Part shown: positions 50,131 to 58,987 of the stretch, piece by piece | Numbering within the stretch: the first letter of the stretch is position 1 | Layout of the letters: every line of letters begins with the position of its first letter | Source of the DNA: Neobacillus sp. YX16 | Lineage (GTDB): Bacteria; Bacillota; Bacilli; Bacillales; Cytobacillaceae | Length of the DNA stretch: 64,000 nt | Direction of reading: 5' to 3' | Assembly (NCBI RefSeq): GCF_030123505.1 | Contig: NZ_CP126115.1 | Location: 585,501 to 649,500 of the forward strand | Position numbers and translations under genes: made by a program | The notes under the pieces: model-generated | The model's input: only the letters and a program-made list of their open reading frames with translations | Databases searched by the model: none | Told to the model about the DNA's origin: nothing

Positions 50131-51078
50131 ATGAAAATAGGATTTCGTACGATTAATAAGGTGAAAACTGAGACCATACAGATGAGAGATCCCTTTATTT
50201 TTACTTCTCAACAGGAACAAAAGTATTATCTTTTCGGTACTACATTTGCTGATGGATGTGGTGATCAAGATCCAGTTTTTGAGGTATATGTCAGTAATAA
50301 TCTCGAAGACTGGGAAGGACCTTATGTTGCATTCCAGCCCCCAAAGGGCTTTTGGGGAGTAAGACAGTACTGGGCGCCGGAAGTATTTGAAATTGATGGC
50401 TGCTTTTATATGTTTGCGTCCTTTAAAGGTGGAATAGGGGAGCATAGAGGGACTGGAGTTTTAGTTTCCGACCACCCTGCAGGTCCGTATGTTCCTCATA
50501 GTGAAGGTCCAGTAACGCCAAATGATTGGGAATGCTTGGATGGGACATATTTTGAGGACAAAAACGGAGAACGCTGGATGGTATTTTGCCATGAGTGGAC
50601 CCAAATTTATGAGGGCAGAATCAAGGCAATCCGTTTGTCAAAAGATCTTAAAAGGTCTGTTGGTAAGCCAATCGAAATTTTAAATGCAGCTCAGATGCCT
50701 TGGATACGTCACTTTGGCGATCCTCGGATTGAAAAAACAGGTTATCTAACAGATGCCCCTTTTATGTACATGGCTAAAAGTGGTGAACTAGTAATGCTAT
50801 GGTCGAGTTACTCTGTTCCGAATTATGGGGACAATGGACTTGGTGGATATACAGTAGCCATAGTGAGGTCAAAAGCTGGAGAAATTACAGGGGAATGGAT
50901 TCACGATAAGCAATTATTACTTGACCGCAATGCAGGGCATTCCAGTCTATTCCGTGACCTTAGCGGACAGCTGTTTATTTGCACACATTATCCAGATACG
51001 CCTCATGGAAGTGAAAGGCCTTTGTTTATCAAAGTGGAAGAAAGGGAAAACGGAATAGTGGTGCCTGTCACCAAATAA
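50131..51078 (+). CDS. GH43-clan glycosidase with Asp at the usual acid position
   Basis: A 315-residue five-bladed beta-propeller protein without a signal peptide. The catalytic base is in QMRDPFIF near residue 24; blades show QYWAPEVFEIDGCFYMFASF, CLDGTYFEDKNG and MVFCHEW. Where most GH43 enzymes have EGPF or EAPF, this one reads TDAPFMYM, so the proton donor would be aspartate. I recall DGPF-type variants in some GH43 branches, so it may be natural rather than inactivating. Its last codons overlap the 13-bp repeat GGTGCCTGTCACC. It converges on a ROK repressor gene. Confidence 0.8.
   Translation: MKIGFRTINKVKTETIQMRDPFIFTSQQEQKYYLFGTTFADGCGDQDPVFEVYVSNNLEDWEGPYVAFQPPKGFWGVRQYWAPEVFEIDGCFYMFASFKGGIGEHRGTGVLVSDHPAGPYVPHSEGPVTPNDWECLDGTYFEDKNGERWMVFCHEWTQIYEGRIKAIRLSKDLKRSVGKPIEILNAAQMPWIRHFGDPRIEKTGYLTDAPFMYMAKSGELVMLWSSYSVPNYGDNGLGGYTVAIVRSKAGEITGEWIHDKQLLLDRNAGHSSLFRDLSGQLFICTHYPDTPHGSERPLFIKVEERENGIVVPVTK
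51060..51072. repeat. 13-bp repeat GGTGCCTGTCACC at the 3' end of a coding region
   Basis: Reverse complement of the copy at 31711. It encodes part of the C-terminal VVPVTK of the GH43 protein, so the repeat has been taken into the coding region. Confidence 0.6.
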
Positions 51079-51110
51079 TAAACATTCTAATTAAGAGAAA
51101 AGTTAACATA

Positions 51111-51151
51111 AAAAGGGATGCACCATCTAAATGAATGGGTGCATCCCTTTT
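51111..51151. terminator. Bidirectional terminator between GH43 and ROK genes
   Basis: AAAAGGGATGCACC pairs perfectly with GGTGCATCCCTTTT around a 13-base loop. The A and T runs serve both convergent genes. Confidence 0.88.
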
Positions 51152-51166
51152 GTAGGGGTAGGATTA

Positions 51167-52381
51167 TTAATCAGTCGTTTTAAACATTTTCCGTAAAATT
51201 AATGTTACAGCTCCCAATACCATACCGGTTTTTCCTAATTTTGAGCATACCACTAGTATTTCTTCATGGGAACTTTTAAAAGTATATTTTCCAATCATTT
51301 CTATGAGTGGAGATTTAACAAAATCTCCTTCCTCAAACAAACTTCCTTCTAAAATCAGTTTCGATGGTTTTAGTATATTAATCATATTAGCAGCAGCTAA
51401 ACCAAGGGATTTCCCAGCGTCCTCAAGTATTGATTTAGCAAAGGGATCCCCTTGTTTAGCAGCTTTAAAGACCATTTTTATTGAGAGTTCGTCGCTGCCA
51501 TCTCTGACCCAATTATGAAGGAGTGTATCTTGATTAGTAATTAGTTCTTTCTTTACTTTGCTAAGAATAGCTGATTCAGATGCATAAGCCTCCAAACAGC
51601 CATTGTTACCACACTGGCATTTTGGACCATTTATATCCAAGATTGTATGTCCAATTTCTCCAGCAGTATTAAAGGTGCTTTTATAAATGTCATTATTTAT
51701 AAAGATACCTGAACCAATACCTCGACCAACGCTAAGGCAGATAAAATCTGAGTCCCCTTGACCTTGACCAAACCAGCTTTCAGCAATTGCTAAGGCTCTA
51801 ACATCATTTTCTACAATTACAGGGATATTGAATTCATTTTCCAAACTAACTTTTATAGGAATATTTTCAAGATGTAAGTGAGGGGAAAAAATAGCTAAAC
51901 CCTGATCAGGATCTACTAAACCATGCATGGCAAAACCGATTCCAAGAATGAGATCTTTCTCAATTGATGTTTTATTCAGGATATAATGGATATTATCAAT
52001 TATCATATTAATAAATTCGGTTTTGGATGGGAGTTCGGTAATATCATTATTATAATCAGATACTATCTTACCATCCATAGTGGTCAATATGACACGTACA
52101 ACCTCTGCGGCAGCATACACACCTAAAATATAATGGGCAGAGTAATTAATTCGAAGCATGATAGGCTTCCTGCCACCTGCCTTCGAGTTAGTGGATTGTT
52201 CTTCTGTAATAAGATTTTTTTCTATTAATTCACTGACCAATGAACTGACAGTGGGTGGAGTTAAATTGGTTAGTTTTGCAATTTCTGCTCTTGAAATTGG
52301 TTCACTTAAACGAATCATATTTAAAACTGTTGATTGATTATGTGACTTCATTCTTTCAAAACTTCCGGTAACGTAACTCAA
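51167..52381 (-). CDS. ROK-family transcriptional repressor (XylR/NagC type)
   Basis: A 404-residue regulator with an N-terminal winged helix (ISRAEIAKLTNLTPPTVSSL) and a C-terminal sugar-kinase-like ROK domain. The zinc-binding cysteines are clear in CQCGNNGCLEAYAS, and the phosphate-type glycine loop is in CLSVGRGIGSGIF. Such proteins release DNA when they bind a sugar. It is placed beside the second importer, GH2 and GH43 genes and probably represses them; the operator is not identified. The start at 52381 (MSYVTGSFE) is chosen from the open frame; the ribosome binding site is modest. Confidence 0.9.
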   Translation of the reverse strand: MSYVTGSFERMKSHNQSTVLNMIRLSEPISRAEIAKLTNLTPPTVSSLVSELIEKNLITEEQSTNSKAGGRKPIMLRINYSAHYILGVYAAAEVVRVILTTMDGKIVSDYNNDITELPSKTEFINMIIDNIHYILNKTSIEKDLILGIGFAMHGLVDPDQGLAIFSPHLHLENIPIKVSLENEFNIPVIVENDVRALAIAESWFGQGQGDSDFICLSVGRGIGSGIFINNDIYKSTFNTAGEIGHTILDINGPKCQCGNNGCLEAYASESAILSKVKKELITNQDTLLHNWVRDGSDELSIKMVFKAAKQGDPFAKSILEDAGKSLGLAAANMINILKPSKLILEGSLFEEGDFVKSPLIEMIGKYTFKSSHEEILVVCSKLGKTGMVLGAVTLILRKMFKTTD

Positions 52382-52569
52382 AATACATCACGCCTTTTCG
52401 ATTTTAGCTTCATATACACTTGAATTCTATGCAAAGATAGATAGTAATTATTAATTAAAGATTAAAATCATACTCTTAATAATAATATCACATGGAACGT
52501 TTGAAAAATACTAGATAGCAACATCCAATTTCCTGTTTCTGACATGCTAGTATTGGTTCAGTGAAAATA

Positions 52570-52594
52570 AAAAAGCAGCGGAACGCTGCTTTTT
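52570..52594 (-). terminator. Rho-independent terminator of the small gene at 52658
   Basis: A perfect 11-bp stem AAAAAGCAGCG with its complement and a three-base loop. Read on the minus strand it ends in a T-run, downstream of the 80-residue protein gene. Confidence 0.82.
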
Positions 52595-52657
52595 AACTAA
52601 AAGTTGTTTCATTTAGTGTACCTAAAACTATTTTGCTTGATTGAGTTACTAGCAACC

Positions 52658-52900
52658 TCAGTGCAATTCAGTACCGAAGAAGCCCAAAGCATATTTAATA
52701 CCCTCTTCCACTTGGTTGGTTTCATATCCTTCTAAATCTTCGTGTGTTATTTCTAATGTAGTTCTTACCAATGAATACCCACTGTCTAAGTTTATATCGA
52801 GCAGGACTTCATACCCATTGGCACTGTTCTTAATTTCAATAATATCATAATCTCGAATCGGTGCTCCCGTTTCGTATTCCAAAGGTTCTAATTCTGACAT
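52658..52900 (-). CDS. Small acidic hypothetical protein
   Basis: An 80-residue acidic protein (MSELEPLEYE...) with predicted alternating beta strands and no membrane segment. I do not recognise the family. GTG at 52906 is in frame but touches the GGAGG site; ATG 52900 is seven bases away and preferred. A good ribosome binding site, its own terminator and base use like that of the neighbouring genes all argue that it is real. It stands alone between the ROK gene and a divergent hydrolase gene, so context gives no functional hint. Confidence 0.65.
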   Translation of the reverse strand: MSELEPLEYETGAPIRDYDIIEIKNSANGYEVLLDINLDSGYSLVRTTLEITHEDLEGYETNQVEEGIKYALGFFGTELH

Positions 52901-53206
52901 AACCACACCTCCAAATTTACTTCTAGCTTACATTCGAACATAGGTTATACATAAATCGAAAAATATAAACATTTTTTTGTAACTACACTTCATGGATGCC
53001 AATAAGCTAATAACTTAATAAAGACCTTTAGCTTGATACATACAAGTAAATTTTTTTTTGTACAAAGTATATAAGAATTGAATGTAAAAATCTTATATTC
53101 TGTCTAATGACAGATAATTTTAGCGCAGTATAATTAATATTATCTGAATATTTACATAAATATTAAAAGACTCCCAGATGACACCATTAAAAAAGGAGTG
53201 ATGGAC

Positions 53207-54439
53207 ATGCAGCGGCAAAAGCTTTTAATTAATGGAAAAAGACTAAAGAATGAGCTTGAAAGGTTTGCTAACTTCGGCAGGACTGAGAAAAATGGCGTAA
53301 CTCGGCTGGCATTATCAGAGGAAGATCGGTTAGCTAGAGATTTTTTCCAATCATGCTGTGAGGAAATTGGCTTAAGTGTTAAGGTTGATGATATGGGTTG
53401 TATGTATGCAACGCTAGACGGAGTGGAGAATAAACCTCCCATACTGATTGGCTCCCATTTGGATTCGGTTAAAAAAGGCGGAAGATTTGATGGTGTACTT
53501 GGGGTATTAGCTGGTCTAGAAGTAGTTAGAACGCTTGTGGAAAATAATATTAAGCCTCGTGTCCCGATAACCATTGTTAATTTTACAAATGAAGAGGGTG
53601 CGAGGTTCGAGCCTTCAATGATGGCATCAGGAGTACTTTCAGGTAAATTTGAAAAGAATGTGATGGTGAAAAAGAAAGACACTAAGGGGATTACTTTTGA
53701 GGAAGCACTTAAAGCGATTGGATATGAGGGAGCGGTAGAGAATCGTCTAAAAGAGGGTGTTGCTTTCTTAGAATTGCATATCGAACAAGGTCCGATTCTT
53801 GAAAAAGAAGCCCTTTCTATTGGAGTCGTCGAATGTGTGGTCGGTATGGCATGCTATGACATAGAAATAACAGGTGAATCTGACCACGCCGGAACGACAC
53901 CAATGAGTATGAGAAAGGATGCTCTTTTTGCCGCAAATAACCTGATAAATGAAATTCGCAGGGTATTAGGTTCATTAGATGAAGAGTTGGTATTTACGAT
54001 CGGCAGGGTAAACGTATATCCGAGTATTCATACCGTCATTCCAAACAAGGTGGTATTTTCCTTAGAGGCTAGACATAAGAATCCAGAGATTGTAAGGACC
54101 TTTAAAGAATTTGTTGAAAATCTTCCGAACTTAGATTTAAACGAAGGCTGTGAGGTAAAGACCACAAAGCTGTGGGAGCGGGATACCGTTTGGTTTAATT
54201 CAGAAATTGTTAACCAACTTGAAAAGTCGGCACAGTCATTAGGTTATAGCAATAAAAGAATGGTCTCAGGTGCTGGACATGATGCTCAATTTATTGCCAG
54301 CCTTGTTCCGACTGCAATGCTGTTTGTTCCGAGTTTTAATGGAAAAAGTCATTGTGAAGAAGAGTTGACTACTTGGGAGGAATGCGAAAAAGGCGTAAAT
54401 GTTCTATTAGATACCGTAATAGCATTGCTATCCAAATAA
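53207..54439 (+). CDS. Zn-dependent amidohydrolase, N-carbamoyl-L-amino acid hydrolase / allantoate deiminase type (M20 fold)
   Basis: A 410-residue M20-clan enzyme. The metal-binding pattern is complete: GSHLDSVKKGGRFDGVLG (His and bridging Asp), FTNEEGARF (Glu pair), ELHIEQGP (His) and the C-terminal SGAGHDAQFIA and HCEEE. This arrangement is shared by AllC, ureidoglycolate hydrolase and carbamoylase; which of them cannot be told from sequence alone. GTG 53198 and ATG 53201 are also in frame, but ATG 53207 has eight-base spacing from AAAGGAG. It is a single gene with its own terminator and no purine-degradation genes nearby, so a carbamoylase is somewhat favoured. Confidence 0.85.
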   Translation: MQRQKLLINGKRLKNELERFANFGRTEKNGVTRLALSEEDRLARDFFQSCCEEIGLSVKVDDMGCMYATLDGVENKPPILIGSHLDSVKKGGRFDGVLGVLAGLEVVRTLVENNIKPRVPITIVNFTNEEGARFEPSMMASGVLSGKFEKNVMVKKKDTKGITFEEALKAIGYEGAVENRLKEGVAFLELHIEQGPILEKEALSIGVVECVVGMACYDIEITGESDHAGTTPMSMRKDALFAANNLINEIRRVLGSLDEELVFTIGRVNVYPSIHTVIPNKVVFSLEARHKNPEIVRTFKEFVENLPNLDLNEGCEVKTTKLWERDTVWFNSEIVNQLEKSAQSLGYSNKRMVSGAGHDAQFIASLVPTAMLFVPSFNGKSHCEEELTTWEECEKGVNVLLDTVIALLSK

Positions 54440-54446
54440 AATAGAG

Positions 54447-54479
54447 AGAGACACCAGGATTCATTCGGTGTCTCTTTTT
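54447..54479 (+). terminator. Rho-independent terminator after the amidohydrolase
   Basis: AGAGACACC pairs with GGTGTCTCT around an 11-base loop, then a T-run. Confidence 0.87.
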
Positions 54480-54542
54480 GTTGGAGAGGCTGTTTTCTCA
54501 TAGTCATCTAAATGGGGCAAGGAGGATTCGCCTTTAATTGGT

Positions 54543-54875
54543 GGTCTTGAGGACAAATCGCGCGGGCCATCGGAAGGATTAGTCCTTAATACAGGGTCTT
54601 GAGGACAAATCCGCGCGGGCCATCAGAAGGATTAGTCCTTAATACAGGGTCTTGAGGACAAATCCGCGTGGGCCATCAGAAGGATTAGTCCTTAATACAG
54701 GGTCTTGAGGACAAATCCGGGTGGGCCATCAGAAGGATTAGTCCTTAATACAGGGTCTTGAGGACAAATCCGCGCGGGCCATCAGAAGGATTAGTCCTTA
54801 ATACAGGGCCTTGAGGACAAATCCGCGCGGTCCATCGGAAAGATTAGTCTCTAATATAGGGTATTGAGGACTAAA
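54543..54875. repeat. Tandem array of a 53-bp unit (six copies and a partial)
   Basis: Units begin with GGTCTTGAGGAC at 54543, 54595, 54648, 54701, 54754 and 54807, with a diverging partial copy at 54860. The first unit is one base shorter. Each unit holds a dyad, GGACAAATCC with GGATTAGTCC (9 of 10 pairs), around a GC-rich loop. Copies differ at a few positions only, mostly at the CGCG step. The array fills most of the 480-bp gap between two convergent genes; the remaining part holds the terminator and nothing else I recognise. Confidence 0.92.
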
Positions 54876-54919
54876 CTCATAAGCCCAGAAGTTTTAGAAA
54901 AGAGCCATTGGAGAAATGT

Positions 54920-56380
54920 TTATTGATTCGACTCTTTAATAATTTCAGCATAAAATTTAATTGCCTGGATAAAATTGTCCTTGCTGATGTGTTCGTTTGT
55001 ACCATGCATTCTGTTTAAATCCTCTGAAGTAATTTGCACGGGTAAAAAACGATAGGTATTTTTGGAGATACTGTCATAATGCTTAGCATCAGACCCTGCA
55101 AACATTAAGTAAGGGGCAATAACGGCATTGTTATAGACATTTCTGGCCGCTTGCTGAATAGATTTAAATTCCCATCCATTAATAGAAGAAACCTTTGAAG
55201 CTTCACTGCCTGTGATTGTCACTTTAATATCATCATCCTCGATGGTATCCTCAATAAAGGTTTTAACTTCTTCTAAAGAATCTCCAGGCATAAGACGGTG
55301 ATTAATAATCGCCGTTGCTTTCTCAGGCAATGCATTATATTGCTCACCTGCTTGAAAAATAGTTGGAGCAATGGTGGTTCTGATTAAAGCGGCAGTCGCA
55401 GGCTGCTGCAATAGTATTTGTTCAATAATTGGCTCGAAAATAATTTTGTTAGCAAAAACGTATTTCATGGTAAAGCTCATTTCTGGTGCAACGTATTCAA
55501 ATAAGTCTTCACCAGGTCCTCGTAGATCTCCGGTAAATTGTGTATCCTCTAGCTTGGCAATGGCGCTGGCAATTCTACCGATATTGGTTTGATTTTTTGG
55601 TTGAGAGGAGTGACCTCCACTGCCTTCGATGGATAATTCAGCCGTGGCAGACCCTTTTTCAGAAATTCCTACAACTCCCACAGGCTGGTCCACGCCCGGA
55701 ACCATGTTTTCAACAATCGCTCCACCCTCATCTAATACAAAATCAAATGTGATTCCTCTTTCTTTCAAGGTATTTACAATCTCGAGGGCGCCTTTGTCAC
55801 CGCCAATTTCTTCATCAAAGCCAAACATAATATAGACATCTCTAGCGGGCTTGAATCCGTCATTGACCAAGAACTCCACTGCTTCTAGTATTCCGATAAC
55901 ACCAATTTTGTCATCCAATGTACCGCGGCCCCATATTTTGCCGTTTTCCACTGTTCCACTGAAAGGAGTATGTTCCCAATTTCCCTCTGTTCCATCTAAA
56001 ACAGGAACAACATCATAATGACTTGTTAAGCCAATGGGGTTTTTACTAGAATCTGAACCTTTCCATTTATAAATTAGAGCATATTCATTTATTTTTTCTA
56101 ATTCGAGATGGTCGTGAACACCTGGGTAACTCTCCTCAAGAAAAGAAATAAACTTAGTGAATTCTGTAAAGTCAAATTTACTACGGTCCTGGTAGGATAC
56201 TGTTTTAAAAGTAATAGCTTGAGATAAGTGCTCAACCGCTTTTCCCTCGTCAATCACAACGTCTGTTGGTTTTGGAGAAGGTTGTTTAGATTTAACCAGC
56301 AATGCGTTGAAAACGGTTACAATAATAAAAATTAAAACCAGTCCGCCAATGATACGAAAGAATAGTCTTCTTTTTTTCAT
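54920..56380 (-). CDS. Membrane-anchored M20 family peptidase (PM20D1-like)
   Basis: A 486-residue protein with an N-terminal membrane anchor (MKKRRLFFRIIGGLVLIFII) and an extracellular M20 metallopeptidase domain. Zinc ligands are visible in LTSHYDVVP, GRGTLDDKIG, FGFDEEIGGDKG and DEGG, and a dimerisation domain follows. It resembles M20 enzymes of the carboxypeptidase S/PM20D1 branch that act on N-acyl amino acids or dipeptides. The longer frame to 56416 begins before the GGAGGG site, so ATG 56380 is chosen. Monocistronic and convergent with the amidohydrolase at 53207; the 53-bp array lies between. Confidence 0.87.
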   Translation of the reverse strand: MKKRRLFFRIIGGLVLIFIIVTVFNALLVKSKQPSPKPTDVVIDEGKAVEHLSQAITFKTVSYQDRSKFDFTEFTKFISFLEESYPGVHDHLELEKINEYALIYKWKGSDSSKNPIGLTSHYDVVPVLDGTEGNWEHTPFSGTVENGKIWGRGTLDDKIGVIGILEAVEFLVNDGFKPARDVYIMFGFDEEIGGDKGALEIVNTLKERGITFDFVLDEGGAIVENMVPGVDQPVGVVGISEKGSATAELSIEGSGGHSSQPKNQTNIGRIASAIAKLEDTQFTGDLRGPGEDLFEYVAPEMSFTMKYVFANKIIFEPIIEQILLQQPATAALIRTTIAPTIFQAGEQYNALPEKATAIINHRLMPGDSLEEVKTFIEDTIEDDDIKVTITGSEASKVSSINGWEFKSIQQAARNVYNNAVIAPYLMFAGSDAKHYDSISKNTYRFLPVQITSEDLNRMHGTNEHISKDNFIQAIKFYAEIIKESNQ

Positions 56381-56698
56381 AATAGGCTGCCCTCCATTCT
56401 TATTTCTATAGTTCAATATTATGAAGGGGAATACCTTTAATAGAATAGTTGATTTTCAATCATATTTGGCTGAAAAATTATATCTGCGTTAAATGAATAT
56501 ATCTGCGTTCCTGCCTGAATTGAAAAACTATTTTAAAAATTCTTTGCGGTTTCGCGTAATATTTTGTATATTAATATAGTTAATATTGTAGCTATTTACT
56601 TATTTAACAATCAGTTAACTCAAAAAATAATATATTTAAGATAATATTTGTAAAATCTGGATTATCATTCCTTTTTATACAATCAGCGGAGGGTTTTT

Positions 56699-58027
56699 AT
56701 GGAACGAAAATTACCATTAAAAGAAACTATTGCCTTAGGCTTTTTTATGTTTGCCTTATTTTTAGGTGCTGGAAATATAATCTTTCCGCCATTACTTGGG
56801 CAGCAAGCTGGTGAATCCCTTTTGTCAGCTATCATTGGATTTTTAGTCACGGGTGTGGGATTACCCGTTTTGGCTGTCTTCACAATCGCGAGGTCAGGGG
56901 GAGATTTAAATGACTTATCCAAAAGAGTGCATCCCACTTTTGCTAAAATCTTTCCAGTTATTATTTATTTAACAATTGGGCCGTTTTTCGGAATACCTAG
57001 AACCGGTACAGTAACCTATGAAATTGGTGTTGCACCATTTCTATCAAATGAAAGCAGCATGGGGTTATTTATTTCAACTTTTGTATTTTTCCTTATCACC
57101 TTTTGGCTGGCACTTAATCCAGCAAAGCTAGTAGATCGTGTTGGGAAAATTCTTACTCCGTTACTTTTACTATTAATCCTAGTGATTTCAATAAGAGGAT
57201 TTTCTTCACCGATTGGTTCAATTGGTGAGGCGGTAGGAAAATACAGAGATGGAGCGTTTTTTGGCGGGTTTGTCGAAGGTTATTTAACAATGGATGCAAT
57301 TGCAGCTCTTGTTTTTGGAGTTGTTGTGATTAATCGAGTTCAAGAAATGGGAATAAAGACAGCATCCGCTGTACGTTCTTATACGATTAAGGCAGGGATC
57401 ATTGCAGGGGCTGGGTTATCGTTTGTCTATATATCCTTATCCTATATTGGGGCAACCAGTGTTGAGGGTGTTGGAATGCAGGAAAATGGCGGAGCTATTC
57501 TCTCAGTAGTCACTTCACTGCTATTCGGGCCATTCGGGTCCATCATTCTTGCGTTGGTTATTACCGGAGCCTGTTTAACCACTTCAGTAGGGTTGGTTGC
57601 TGCCTGTGGTGAGTACCTAAGTCAACGATTTACTAGACTTTCCTATCCAGTTGTCGTCACCATACTTTGTTTATTTAGTTTTACAATGGCGAATCTAGGA
57701 TTAAGTCAGTTGATTTCTGTTTCAATACCCTTGCTAATAAGTATTTACCCGATTGCGATAATCCTGATTTTATTATCACTACTGCAATCCTATATTCCTG
57801 TTTCGAGGGCTGTTTATATAGGTGCAATTATTGGAGCGGGAATTGTCAGCATTTACGATGGTTTTACCACTGCTGGCATTGAAGTAGCATCCATTTCAAC
57901 AGCACTCATTTTCATTCCGCTTTACACAAATGGATTAGGATGGCTGCTCCCAAGCATTGTGGGCGGGCTTCTAGGATTCCTTTTTCAATATGCAAGGCTT
58001 TTTAATTGGGTAGCATCATCGAAATAG
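56699..58027 (+). CDS. brnQ: Branched-chain amino acid carrier BrnQ
   Basis: Na+/H+-coupled leucine/isoleucine/valine uptake permease, 442 residues with about twelve membrane helices. Family landmarks are FALFLGAGNIIFPPLLGQQAG near the start, GPFFGIPRTGTVTYEIG, GYLTMDAIAALVFGVVV and ACLTTSVGLVAACGEY. GGAGGG precedes ATG 56699. The 282-bp upstream gap is AT-rich; I see no T-box or convincing CodY site there. It ends beside the repeat element at 58042. Confidence 0.95.
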   Translation: MERKLPLKETIALGFFMFALFLGAGNIIFPPLLGQQAGESLLSAIIGFLVTGVGLPVLAVFTIARSGGDLNDLSKRVHPTFAKIFPVIIYLTIGPFFGIPRTGTVTYEIGVAPFLSNESSMGLFISTFVFFLITFWLALNPAKLVDRVGKILTPLLLLLILVISIRGFSSPIGSIGEAVGKYRDGAFFGGFVEGYLTMDAIAALVFGVVVINRVQEMGIKTASAVRSYTIKAGIIAGAGLSFVYISLSYIGATSVEGVGMQENGGAILSVVTSLLFGPFGSIILALVITGACLTTSVGLVAACGEYLSQRFTRLSYPVVVTILCLFSFTMANLGLSQLISVSIPLLISIYPIAIILILLSLLQSYIPVSRAVYIGAIIGAGIVSIYDGFTTAGIEVASISTALIFIPLYTNGLGWLLPSIVGGLLGFLFQYARLFNWVASSK

Positions 58028-58041
58028 TGGGACCAGGGGGG

Positions 58042-58275
58042 ACCATGGGGACGGTTCTTTTGGTCTTTTTTGCCTTGATAAAACGAAATTTTACAGGTAT
58101 CGTTCCCTTGACCCATCTTTTTCAACATACAAGGGAACGATTCTCGAGGTATCATTCCCTTGACACCTTGTTTTCGCCGTTTGAGGGAACGATTCCTAAC
58201 AAGAAATCTTTAAATTGTAATGCTAATTATATTGTTTCTCCCCGTTAGCGGGACCGTAAGAACCGTCCCCGTGGT
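58042..58275. repeat. Repeat element bounded by GGGGACGGTTCTT inverted repeats
   Basis: The ends ACCATGGGGACGGTTCTT (58042) and AAGAACCGTCCCCGTGGT (58258) are inverted copies matching at 17 of 18 positions. Inside are two 52-bp tandem units starting AGGTATC at 58095 and 58147, each with a hairpin of ATCGTTCCCTT type against AAGGGAACGAT. GGGGACGGTTCT-like ends recall REP sequences mobilised by REP-associated transposases in Bacillus (recollection). No transposase is encoded. The rest of the 426-bp gap (58276-58453) holds a probable promoter for the small gene that follows. Confidence 0.75.
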
Positions 58276-58453
58276 TACGCGGTTTGTGGTTTTTCGAAAA
58301 ACAGTGAAATGATAGGAAACTGAGTAAGATACACGCTTACATTGTATATGTTTTCGTTTTCATGGTAAATGTTTCCGTTTTCCGGAGCTTTGTAAAAAGT
58401 GACTCCTATGTAAGATAATAAGGATATAAATCTTGCAAAGGTGGTAATAAAAA

Positions 58454-58588
58454 ATGAAAAAGGTATTTGAAAATTTTATGGATACTTACGGAAAATACAT
58501 TATGGTATCAGCATATGCTCAAAAACAATGGAGTAAAAATGAATTAGAGTACATGGTTAGCTTGTTTAGAGACGACTCTCAAAAATAA
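58454..58588 (+). CDS. Small hypothetical protein, 44 residues
   Basis: Frame MKKVFENFMDTYGKYIMVSA...LFRDDSQK with AAAGGTGGT before the ATG and a possible promoter (TTGTAA ... TAAGATAAT) at about 58390-58423. It is mildly amphipathic and contains no cysteine. I do not recognise the family. Support rests on the ribosome binding site, promoter and coding-like composition, so this remains tentative. Confidence 0.55.
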   Translation: MKKVFENFMDTYGKYIMVSAYAQKQWSKNELEYMVSLFRDDSQK

Positions 58589-58676
58589 TGTTGAGATTCG
58601 TTTTTTTTTTTGCAATAAATGGTTCAAGGTTTCAAGATATTTATCAGAACTCGTTAGGCTCAAGCCTAGTCTTCCA

Positions 58677-58985
58677 TCACTTCCTTATTAATGCCACTCG
58701 ATATGGGAAAAGGGCGGCTTCCATGATTCCTTCTTTTACCGCCGGATCATTTTCCATCAGTTCCCGTGCTTCTTCCTCGGAGTCAACTTCAAGAATAACA
58801 ATACCCATTCCAGATGGATCCATATTCAATGTTCTTCCTGCTAAGATCAGTTTTCCTTCCTGAAGCAATCCTTGCAGCACTTCGAAGTGGTGCTGTACAA
58901 TACCTTCTTCTCTTTCTGTCCAATTGGATTCATCTAATAATGAAGGAATAAGGTTAAGCTTGTATAAAAATTGCAATTTTTCCAT
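58677..58985 (-). CDS. YciI-like protein
   Basis: A 102-residue protein with the YciI/ferredoxin-like fold: the conserved histidine region (EREEGIVQHHFEVLQGLLQ), EGKLILAGR, GIVILEVDSEEEA and the NDPAVKEGIMEAALFP ending. YciI-like proteins are small dimers, and their reactions are mostly unknown. It begins two bases after the end of the double-GNAT gene and is probably translated from the same message. Confidence 0.85.
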   Translation of the reverse strand: MEKLQFLYKLNLIPSLLDESNWTEREEGIVQHHFEVLQGLLQEGKLILAGRTLNMDPSGMGIVILEVDSEEEARELMENDPAVKEGIMEAALFPYRVALIRK

Positions 58986-58987
58986 GA

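Noticed and set aside
54543..54875. CRISPR array
   Set aside because: The whole 53-bp unit is conserved; there are no unique spacers and no cas genes.
56417..56698. T-box or CodY site before brnQ
   Set aside because: Only AT-rich sequence was seen; no T-box bulge sequence and no site near the CodY consensus.
58006..58248. 80-residue open frame after brnQ
   Set aside because: It runs through the repeat element and has no ribosome binding site; the translation is low-complexity hairpin sequence.
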